Shown in pieces: positions 42,125-48,051 of a stretch of 48,051 bases of DNA. Under the pieces are notes generated by a model that saw only the letters and a list, made by a program, of their open reading frames with translations, was not told the DNA's origin and made no database searches. Both the position numbers and the translations under genes were made by a program. Source of the DNA: Elusimicrobia bacterium GWC2_64_44 (GTDB lineage Bacteria; Elusimicrobiota; Elusimicrobia; Elusimicrobiales; UBA9959). Position 1 is the stretch's first letter. Each line of letters opens with the position of its first letter. The stretch is taken from the NCBI GenBank assembly GCA_001799845.1, contig MGUG01000014.1:1-48051 (forward strand). The letters are read 5' to 3'.

Positions 42125-43530
42125 AAAAAACCTGCCTGCTCCTGCTGCTTTGCCTGCCCGCCGCCGCGGCCGAGCCCGCGCCCAAGCCGCGCGGCGTGAT
42201 CTTCCTGGATATCTGCTCCGCGCGGGCGGACCATTTCGGGGCCTACGGCTACAAGCGCGGCACCACGCCCAACATCGACGCCATGGCCGGCAGCGCCGCG
42301 CTCTTTGAGAACGCGGTGGCGATGTCGAGCTGGTGCCTGCCCAACTATTCCAGCCTGTTCACCGGCCACGTGCCGGAGGTGCACGGCCAGTACGTCAGCA
42401 TCCCCTACCGCGGCATGCCGGGCTTCGAGACCACGCTGGCGGAAAAGCTGAAATCGGCGGGCTACGCCACGGCCGCCTTCAGCGGCGGCGTTTACTTCAT
42501 GCGCCCCTGGGGCCTGGACCGCGGCTTCGACAAATACGTCAACGTCTTCTCCACCGCCACCGCCGCGCCCGGCACCTTCGCCGAAACCCTGCCCGGAGTG
42601 ACGGAGTGGCTCGACGGCAACAAGGACAAGCCCTTCTTCCTCTTCATCGCGGTGGACGACCTGCACGTCCCCTTCCAGTCGCTGGAACCGAACATGTTCG
42701 ACCCGGGTTACGAGGGCATGGTCAACGACCCCGCCGTGCGCGGCGTGCCTTTCTTCCGCGACTATAACGATTATCTGCGCGGCGCGCTGCCGGAGGACGC
42801 CACCAACTACGCGCGCGTGGCGGCTTTCGCTGCCGACAAGGACAGCCTGGGCCACCTGACCGCCAAGTACGACGCCGCGCTGCACACGGCGGACAAGCGC
42901 GTCGGGGACTTCATAAATTATCTCAAGAAGAGCGGCCTGTGGGACGAGTCCGTCTTCATAGTGTCGGCCGACCACGGCGAGCAGCTGGGCGAGCACGGCC
43001 TGCTGGGCCACACCGAGGGCCTCTACGAGCCCATCACGCACGTGCCGCTGCTGGTGCGCGCGCCGGGCAGCGCCGCCGCCGGCAGGAGATTAAAGCAGCT
43101 GGTGCAGCGCGTCGACATGATGCCCACGGTGCTGGACCTCGCCGGCGTGCCCTACGCCGACCTGCAGCTGCAGGGCCGCAGCCTGCTGCCGCTGCTGGAG
43201 AACCCGGACCTGGAGTTCAGGCAATACGCCTACTCCAGCAGCAAGCGAAACCTCCCCGGCGTCTCGGACCCGCTGATAGAGGAGCGCACCATCCGCGACG
43301 GGCGCTGGAAGCTGCACTGGTACCTCTACAAGGACGCCTACGAACTTTACGACCTGGAGAACGACCCGCTGGAGACCAGGGACCTCGCCGGCGAACGCCC
43401 GGCGGAACTGAACCGCCTGGCCTTCGAACTGCTGAAGCGGGTGGAGCAAGTGCGCCCGCACGCGCCCGGCCTGCCGGTGGACAAGGATTTCAGCCGCTCC
43501 GAGGTTTCCCGCCAGCACGACCGCTATTAG
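42121..43530 (+). CDS. Secreted sulfatase-family enzyme
   Basis: 469 residues with a signal peptide. The domain has FLDICSARADHFGAYGY (first metal Asp), TPNIDAMA, SSWCLPNYSSLFTG at the active site, DLHVPF, DHGEQLGEHGLLGHTEGL (second metal set), VDMMPTVLDLAGV and a C-terminal DPLETRDLAGERP. In true sulfatases the site reads CxPSR and the Cys becomes formylglycine. Here it is CLPNY, with the Arg replaced by Tyr. Cys activation is thus uncertain and phospho- or other esterase action is possible. Begins inside the stop of the upstream superfamily enzyme (ATGA). Confidence 0.85.
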   Translation: MKKTCLLLLLCLPAAAAEPAPKPRGVIFLDICSARADHFGAYGYKRGTTPNIDAMAGSAALFENAVAMSSWCLPNYSSLFTGHVPEVHGQYVSIPYRGMPGFETTLAEKLKSAGYATAAFSGGVYFMRPWGLDRGFDKYVNVFSTATAAPGTFAETLPGVTEWLDGNKDKPFFLFIAVDDLHVPFQSLEPNMFDPGYEGMVNDPAVRGVPFFRDYNDYLRGALPEDATNYARVAAFAADKDSLGHLTAKYDAALHTADKRVGDFINYLKKSGLWDESVFIVSADHGEQLGEHGLLGHTEGLYEPITHVPLLVRAPGSAAAGRRLKQLVQRVDMMPTVLDLAGVPYADLQLQGRSLLPLLENPDLEFRQYAYSSSKRNLPGVSDPLIEERTIRDGRWKLHWYLYKDAYELYDLENDPLETRDLAGERPAELNRLAFELLKRVEQVRPHAPGLPVDKDFSRSEVSRQHDRY

Positions 43531-43548
43531 ACCACCCCGACGCAGGCA

Positions 43549-43943
43549 TAAAAAGCGAGAGCCCCCGTAAGCGGGGGCTCTTCACTCTGGCGCGAGGGCC
43601 AGGACTGCGACTTCGCAGGGGGAGGACCGGGGGACCGACGGGGCACGAAACGCCGCCGAAGGGCCGGAACACCCGCCCGGGACCGGGGCGCCAACCGCGC
43701 CGGGGAACCGGGGACCCCGGGGGAACCGCGTCGCCTGCAGCGAGACAGCGGACCGGGGGACTACGCCGGGGCCGGGACACCGCCCGACCGACCGCAACCG
43801 ACACCGCACCGCAGGGCCCGACCGCCACCGCAACCGCACCGCACACACACCACACACACCGCGACCAGACCGCGCCACACACACCACACACCGCGACCGC
43901 GGGGCCCACACTACCGGCGCAACCTTGAAAAGAGCAGGACTAC
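43549..43943 (-). ncRNA. Putative novel A-depleted structured RNA
   Basis: About 395 nt from a predicted start near 43943 to the terminator. From 43924 to 43614 (311 nt) the RNA strand has only four A residues (opposite T at 43731, 43736, 43762 and 43912). Runs of 149 and 117 nt have none. The 5' part is G/U-rich with GCGGU and GUGUGUGG units; the 3' part is C/G-rich. Near the end come hairpins CUGCG-AAGU-CGCAG (43605-43618) and CUGGC-N6-GCCAG (43587-43602), then the terminator. Without A there can be no AUG, UAA, UAG or UGA, so the open frames here are an effect of composition. Not a recognisable 6S, SRP, tmRNA or RNase P RNA. The promoter and terminator argue for a real transcript; RNA data are lacking. 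Confidence 0.7.
43550..43581 (-). terminator. Terminator of the A-poor RNA, between it and the sulfatase gene
   Basis: AGAGCCCCCG-CTTA-CGGGGGCTCT on the minus strand, followed three bases later by TTTTT. Strong for leftward transcription. The plus side has only TTC after the stem, so it ends the sulfatase transcript less well. Confidence 0.88.
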
Positions 43944-43949
43944 ATATCG

Positions 43950-43978
43950 AGTATAACAGACGACTGTTGACTTGTCAA
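43950..43978 (-). promoter_or_regulatory. Consensus sigma-70 promoter for the A-depleted RNA
   Basis: Minus strand TTGACA (43978-43973), 17-base spacer, TATACT (43955-43950). It is the best sigma-70-like promoter I noticed in the window. It points left into the A-poor tract and has no gene of its own otherwise. Confidence 0.88.
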
Positions 43979-44042
43979 GACCCAGGGCCAAAATACTTTA
44001 AAAATTCTTTTTTTACGTCGGGCTCGCGCCAAAAACAAAGAA

Positions 44043-44070
44043 AGTCCCGCGCTGCCGCGGGACTTTTTTT
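44043..44070. terminator. Bidirectional terminator after the GH104 gene
   Basis: AGTCCCGCG-CTGC-CGCGGGACT, with T7 on the plus side and TTTCTTT on the minus side. It closes the minus-strand GH104 gene, which ends at 44084, and separates it from the promoter at 43950-43978. Confidence 0.85.
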
Positions 44071-44083
44071 CGGAAACTTCCGC

Positions 44084-45004
44084 TCAATATTTCGCCAGCG
44101 CTGCCTTGTAATAGCGCCACAGCTCGGCTGTGGGGTGAGTGGGCTGACCGTAGGGGCTGCCGGGCAGCGAGGCCCAGGTGGTATTGAGCTTGCTCAGGGC
44201 CGAAGTGAAATTTTCGTAGACGCTTGAGCGCAGCACTTTGTTGTAGGCGCCCTGGCGGCGGATGATCTCCAGCGCGGCCTTCTCCTGGTTGGGCGGGGTA
44301 AAGTCGCCCAGGCCCAGGCCGGGCGCCAGGCCGTCCCAGGTCTTGGACAGGAACTGGTAGCGCCCCGCGGCGGTGGAGCAGAGCCCGCCGGAGCAGATCT
44401 TGCGGCGCGGGTGGTCGGCGTAGCTGTTGAAGGTGGCGAAGGTGAAGATATAGTTATAGTTCGCGCGCGTGCCCTCGGCGAAGGCCAGCGTGTCGAGGAA
44501 GGCCCGCACGGTGCGGGGCAGCTCCCAGATGCCGCCGGCGGAGCTGGAGGAGACGTGGGTCAGGAAGACATAGCCGCGGTCGAGCCCACAGCCGGGCAGG
44601 GCCGAGGCCAGCTGCACGGTCATGTGCTCGCCCTCGAAGCCGGGCTTCGCGGCGGCGCGGTAAAGCGTGTTGGGAGAAAGGGCGCAGCGGCTGGTGCCTT
44701 CCGCCAGGCCGTCGGCCTGGGCGGCCGAGGACTTCAGGAAAGTTGCAGCGTTGCCTATATAGAAAAAGTGCTCTTCGCCGGCCTTGGAGGTTTCGCCCCA
44801 GTCGAAGCCGGGCTCGTTATTATCGGCCGGCAGGTACTGCTGCGCCTCGAGGTCCAGCCCGGCGGGCTGCGGCAGCAGCGGGACTTCCGCCGGGGCGGTC
44901 AGTTCCGCGCCGGCATAGGCGCGCAGGTCTCCGAGGGCCTGGCCCTGGGAAAAGAGGGGCATCGCGGCGAGAAGGATGAACGTGGCTGGTATGATCCTGT
45001 TCAT
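44084..45004 (-). CDS. Secreted GH104 (lambda lysozyme-like) lytic transglycosylase
   Basis: 306 residues from ATG 45004, which gives a signal peptide. The C-terminal 140 residues match phage lambda R protein: LDTLAFAEGTRANYNYIFTF with the catalytic Glu at 177, SYADHPRRK, STAAGRYQFLSKTWD, and WASLPGSPYGQ. Lambda R cuts peptidoglycan to the anhydro form. The N-terminal 150 residues are extra and not recognised. They include ALSPNTLYRAA and YVFLTHVSSSSAGGIW, which could form an SH3-like fold. No holin, spanin or phage gene is near, so this is a host enzyme recruited for wall remodelling. Confidence 0.88.
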   Translation of the reverse strand: MNRIIPATFILLAAMPLFSQGQALGDLRAYAGAELTAPAEVPLLPQPAGLDLEAQQYLPADNNEPGFDWGETSKAGEEHFFYIGNAATFLKSSAAQADGLAEGTSRCALSPNTLYRAAAKPGFEGEHMTVQLASALPGCGLDRGYVFLTHVSSSSAGGIWELPRTVRAFLDTLAFAEGTRANYNYIFTFATFNSYADHPRRKICSGGLCSTAAGRYQFLSKTWDGLAPGLGLGDFTPPNQEKAALEIIRRQGAYNKVLRSSVYENFTSALSKLNTTWASLPGSPYGQPTHPTAELWRYYKAALAKY

Positions 45005-45092
45005 ACCTATAGTATGGCAGGCGGGTTGACGGCGGTTAAGGGTAGTTGGACCCAAAAAGAAATAGGCCCAAAGGCCCACGGGGCCGGCCTTC

Positions 45093-45692
45093 CTAGCTGG
45101 CCAGGAATTTTTTTATGCCGGTCATGATCATCTGCACCGAAATGGTCACCAGGATCATGCCCATCAGCTTTTCCATGGCCAGCAGGCCGCGGGCGCCCAG
45201 CAGGCGCGACAGCCAGCCCGACAGGCCGGCGAGGATCACGGCGTTGATGAGCCAGGAGACGCCCACCACGCCGGCCCACATGCCGATACGGCCCGGGTCC
45301 TGCAGCGAGAATAGCAGTATGGTGGTCAGCGTCGAGGGGCCGGCTATCAGGGGTATTGCCAGCGGCACTATGAACGGCTCCCCCTCCGGGCCATCGGCGA
45401 AGGTGGAATGGTGAGTGGGGAAGATCATCTGCATGGCGATAAGGAACAGCACTATGCCGCCCGCCACCGACATCGCGGTCAGGTCCAGCGCCAGCGCCGA
45501 GACGAAGTATTTGCCGAACAGTAAGAAGAAGACCATGATGCCAAGCGCTATGAACAGCTCGCGGGCGATGACCTTGCGGCGGCGCTCCTCGGGCACTCCC
45601 TTCAGAGAGGACATGAACATCGGGATATTGCCCAGCGGGTCCATGACCAGCGTGAGCGTGAAGACGGTGGAAAGAAAAAGCGTCAGGTCCAT
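45093..45692 (-). CDS. MarC family integral membrane protein
   Basis: 199 residues, six membrane segments. Family features include the start FLSTVFTLTLVMDPLGNIPMFMS, and VPLAIPLIAGPSTLTTILLF, plus the late LMGMILVTISVQMIMTGIKKFL. MarC proteins are inner-membrane proteins with unclear function, once linked to multiple antibiotic resistance. Standalone gene, between the GH104 enzyme and gyrA. Confidence 0.93.
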   Translation of the reverse strand: MDLTLFLSTVFTLTLVMDPLGNIPMFMSSLKGVPEERRRKVIARELFIALGIMVFFLLFGKYFVSALALDLTAMSVAGGIVLFLIAMQMIFPTHHSTFADGPEGEPFIVPLAIPLIAGPSTLTTILLFSLQDPGRIGMWAGVVGVSWLINAVILAGLSGWLSRLLGARGLLAMEKLMGMILVTISVQMIMTGIKKFLAS

Positions 45693-45732
45693 TGTTCAAT
45701 TCTAGCAAAACCCGCGCACGGCGCCGCGGCGC

Positions 45733-45770
45733 AAATAAAGCGGCCGGGGAGGTTTCCCTCTCCCGGCCGC
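45733..45770 (-). terminator. Terminator after gyrA
   Basis: Minus strand GCGGCCGGG, a loop of about 13 bases with partial pairing, CCCGGCCGC, then TTTATTT. It starts 20 bases after the gyrA stop. Confidence 0.82.
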
Positions 45771-45789
45771 TCTCTTTTAAACGCCGCCG

Positions 45790-48051
45790 CTACTTCTTCT
45801 CTTCGGCGGCGGGCTTCACATCCTCGCCGTCGTCGATGACGGGCTCCACGGAGGCGATCTTGTCGCCTTCTTCGAGCCGCACCAGGCGCACGCCCTGGGT
45901 GTTGCGGCTGATCACGCGCAGGTCCTTGATGGGCATGCGGATGATCTTGCCCTTCTCGGTCATCACCATCAGGTGGTCTTTGGTCTCCACCAGGTGGATG
46001 CCCACCACCGCGCCGTTGCGGTCGGTGGCCTTGATCGTGTAGACGCCGGAGCCGCCGCGGCCCTGGTGCCGGTACTCGTCGAGGTCGGTGCGCTTGCCGT
46101 AGCCGTTGAGGCAGACCGTCAGCAGCGTCTTCTTGGTCTTGGGCTCGGCCACTTCCATACCGACTACGGTGTCTTTGTCGTCGAGGCGGATGCCCCGCAC
46201 GCCCATGGCCCCGCGGCCCATGCTGCGCACGTCGGACTCACTGAAGCGGATGCTCATGCCCTCTTTGGTGCCGATGATGATCTCGTACTTGCCGTCGGTG
46301 TGACCCACGCTGGTCAGCACGTCGCCGTCCTCGAGCCCGATGGCGATGATGCCGCCGCGCCGGATGTTGGCGAAGTCGCCTATCGGGGTCTTCTTGATGT
46401 TGCCCTTGCGGGTGCACATCACGATGTAACTCTCTTTGCCTTTAGCTTCGGCGAAAGATTCTATAGCCAGCACCGAGGTCACCTTCTCGTCCTTGACCTG
46501 CAGCAGGTTCACTATGGCCTTGCCGCGCGAGGTGCGGTTGCCCTCGGGGATCTCGTAGCCCTTGAGCGCGTACACTTTGCCGCGCGTGGTGAACATCAGG
46601 ATGGTGGCGTGGCTGGAGGTCACGAAGAGCTTCTCGATGAAGTCCTCCTCGCGCACTTCGGAGCCGATGATGCCTTTGCCGCCGCGACCCTGCACCTTGT
46701 AGGTGTCGGCGGGGATGCGCTTGATGTAGCCGCCGTGGCTCATGGTGATGACGACCTTCTCCTCGGGGATGAGGTCTTCGATGTCGAGCTCGGCCGCTTC
46801 GCCGGTGATCTCGGTCTGGCGCTTGTCGCCATATTTAGCCTTCATCATCTGCAGCTCTTCGACGATGATCTTGAGGACTTTCTTGGGGTCGCCGAGGATG
46901 GCGCGCAGTTCGCCGATGAGCTTCATCAGCGCCTTGTGCTCTTCTTCGATCGCGCCCACTTCCAGGCGGGTGAGCTGGTGCAGGCGCATGTCCAGGATGG
47001 CCTGGGCCTGTATGTCGCTCAAGGCGAACTTGGCCATCAGCTTGGTCTTGGCTTCCAGCGAGTCCTTGGATTTCTTTATGATCTCGACCACGGCGTCGAT
47101 GTTCTGCAGGGCTATCAGGTAGCCTTCCAGGATATGGGCGCGGGCGAGGGCCTTCTTGAGGTCGTACTTGGTGCGGTTCACTACCATCAGGCGGCGGTGG
47201 CGCACGTACTGCAGCATCACTTCTTTGATGGGCAGCACGCGCGGGCGGCCGTCCACGATGGCCAGCATGATGACGCCGAAGCCGGTCTCCATCTGGGTGT
47301 GCTTGTAGAGCTGGTTCAGGACCACCTGGGCGTTGCCGTCGCGCTTGATCTCGATGACGATGCGCATGCCGCGGCGGTCCGACTCGTCGCGGAGGTCGGA
47401 GATGTCCGGGATCTTCTTTTCCTTGACGAGCTCGGCTATGTTCTCGATCAGGGTGGACTTGTTGACCTGGTAGGGGATCTCGGTGACCACGATGCACTCG
47501 CGGTTGCCTTTCATCTCCTCGATCTCGGCGCGGGCCTGGATGGTGATGGAGCCGCGGCCGGTCTCGAAGTAATCCCTGATGCCCTTGCGCCCGCGGATGA
47601 TGCCGCAGGTCGGGAAGTCGGGGCCCTTGATGACCTTCATCAGGTCTTTAACGTCTATCTCCGGGTTCTCGATGACGGCTATGGTGGCGTCGCAGACCTC
47701 GGTGAGGTTGTGCGTGGGGATGTTGGTGGCCATGCCGACCGCGATGCCCGAGCTGCCGTTGACCAGCAGGTTCGGGAGCTTGGCCGGCAGCACCGACGGC
47801 TCGGTCATGGAGCCGTCATAGTTGGGCACGAACTTGACCGTCTCTTTCTCGATGTCGGCCAGCAGCTCGCCGGCTATGCCGGAGAGGCGGGCCTCGGTGT
47901 AGCGCATGGCGGCCGCGGGGTCGCCGTCCACGGAGCCGAAGTTGCCCTGGCCGTCTACGAGCATGTAGCGCAGGCTGAAAGGCTGCGCCATGCGCACGAG
48001 CGTGTCGTAGATGGAGGCGTCGCCGTGCGGGTGGTACTTACCCATCACGTC
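45790..48051 (-). CDS. gyrA: DNA gyrase subunit A, 5' end missing
   Basis: 753 codons are visible; the start lies beyond the right edge, and the reading frame enters at 48051 ([11 protein letters not shown]). The breakage-reunion domain is shown by [30 protein letters not shown], and [11 protein letters not shown] with the catalytic Tyr, then the tower and coiled-coil region, and a C-terminal propeller domain with GyrA-box-like segments ([25 protein letters not shown]). QGRGG boxes identify gyrase rather than topoisomerase IV. The tail is acidic ([14 protein letters not shown]). At the quinolone site the residue equal to E. coli Ser83 is Ala. Confidence 0.97.
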   Translation of the reverse strand, partial: DVMGKYHPHGDASIYDTLVRMAQPFSLRYMLVDGQGNFGSVDGDPAAAMRYTEARLSGIAGELLADIEKETVKFVPNYDGSMTEPSVLPAKLPNLLVNGSSGIAVGMATNIPTHNLTEVCDATIAVIENPEIDVKDLMKVIKGPDFPTCGIIRGRKGIRDYFETGRGSITIQARAEIEEMKGNRECIVVTEIPYQVNKSTLIENIAELVKEKKIPDISDLRDESDRRGMRIVIEIKRDGNAQVVLNQLYKHTQMETGFGVIMLAIVDGRPRVLPIKEVMLQYVRHRRLMVVNRTKYDLKKALARAHILEGYLIALQNIDAVVEIIKKSKDSLEAKTKLMAKFALSDIQAQAILDMRLHQLTRLEVGAIEEEHKALMKLIGELRAILGDPKKVLKIIVEELQMMKAKYGDKRQTEITGEAAELDIEDLIPEEKVVITMSHGGYIKRIPADTYKVQGRGGKGIIGSEVREEDFIEKLFVTSSHATILMFTTRGKVYALKGYEIPEGNRTSRGKAIVNLLQVKDEKVTSVLAIESFAEAKGKESYIVMCTRKGNIKKTPIGDFANIRRGGIIAIGLEDGDVLTSVGHTDGKYEIIIGTKEGMSIRFSESDVRSMGRGAMGVRGIRLDDKDTVVGMEVAEPKTKKTLLTVCLNGYGKRTDLDEYRHQGRGGSGVYTIKATDRNGAVVGIHLVETKDHLMVMTEKGKIIRMPIKDLRVISRNTQGVRLVRLEEGDKIASVEPVIDDGEDVKPAAEEKK

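Noticed and set aside
43800-43900. Possible CRISPR or regular tandem array in the CACACACC/ACCGC region
   Set aside because: The units are short and irregular, with no constant repeat plus unique spacer pattern and no cas genes.
43490-43928. Long open frames on both strands across the A-poor tract (for example a GTG-started Cys/Val/Gly-rich frame ending at 43490)
   Set aside because: The RNA strand nearly lacks A, so stop codons cannot occur; the protein would consist almost only of A, C, G, P, R, S and V. Open frames are a result of composition, with no ribosome site.
48046-48048. ATG 48048 as the gyrA start
   Set aside because: The HPHGD motif follows at once, which in GyrA lies about 75-80 residues into the protein; the frame is open to the window edge.

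Overview
The window is 48,051 bases of G+C-rich bacterial chromosome with dense, mostly short operons. Many small secreted proteins, a MacB-type exporter, a lipoprotein and periplasmic enzymes point to a diderm bacterium. The gene mix and the style of the secreted proteins remind me of Elusimicrobiota; this is an impression from reading, not the result of a search. No phage, insertion sequence or CRISPR array was seen.

Layout. 1-6.2 kb: ATP-type PEP carboxykinase (cut by the window edge), an aspartate-type aminotransferase, tRNA-Cys, a zinc-ribbon membrane protein, a possible dead peptidase, an Rrf2 regulator/4Fe-4S protein operon with its own promoter and operator, a secreted MORN-like protein and a CAT-anticodon tRNA. 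6.3-23.3 kb: an accessory region of small secreted proteins (one with six evenly spaced cysteines, one made of eight CxxCxGxG motifs, one a tandem duplication), a fused MacB exporter, a secreted HExxH peptidase, two FGE-like proteins (one frameshifted), two paralogous hybrid histidine kinases, and a peptide/radical SAM/GNAT-like/binding-lipoprotein/kinase operon. Two divergent gene pairs in this region each start from back-to-back sigma-54 (-24/-12) promoters. 23.3-43.5 kb: mostly housekeeping, with NifU/NifS, an ACT protein, a WD40 membrane protein, a CheY-like regulator, EttA, an MFS transporter, a phosphoesterase, adenosine deaminase with a PfkB kinase, pyroglutamyl peptidase, acid phosphatase and two alkaline-phosphatase-superfamily enzymes. 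43.5-48 kb: a probable non-coding transcription unit, a secreted lambda-lysozyme-like GH104 enzyme, MarC and most of gyrA.

Two things stand out. First, between the sulfatase and GH104 genes is a complete leftward transcription unit (TTGACA-N17-TATACT promoter, about 395 nt, rho-independent terminator) whose central 311 nt contain only four A residues in the RNA strand. It cannot encode an ordinary protein and looks like an undescribed structured RNA. Second, the 17.3-22.1 kb operon joins a 62-residue cysteine-containing secreted peptide to a radical SAM enzyme, a GNAT-like protein, an oligopeptide-binding-like lipoprotein and a hybrid kinase. This layout suggests a modified peptide that is made, exported and sensed. 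The sigma-54-driven neighbours may be part of the same response; that link is inference.
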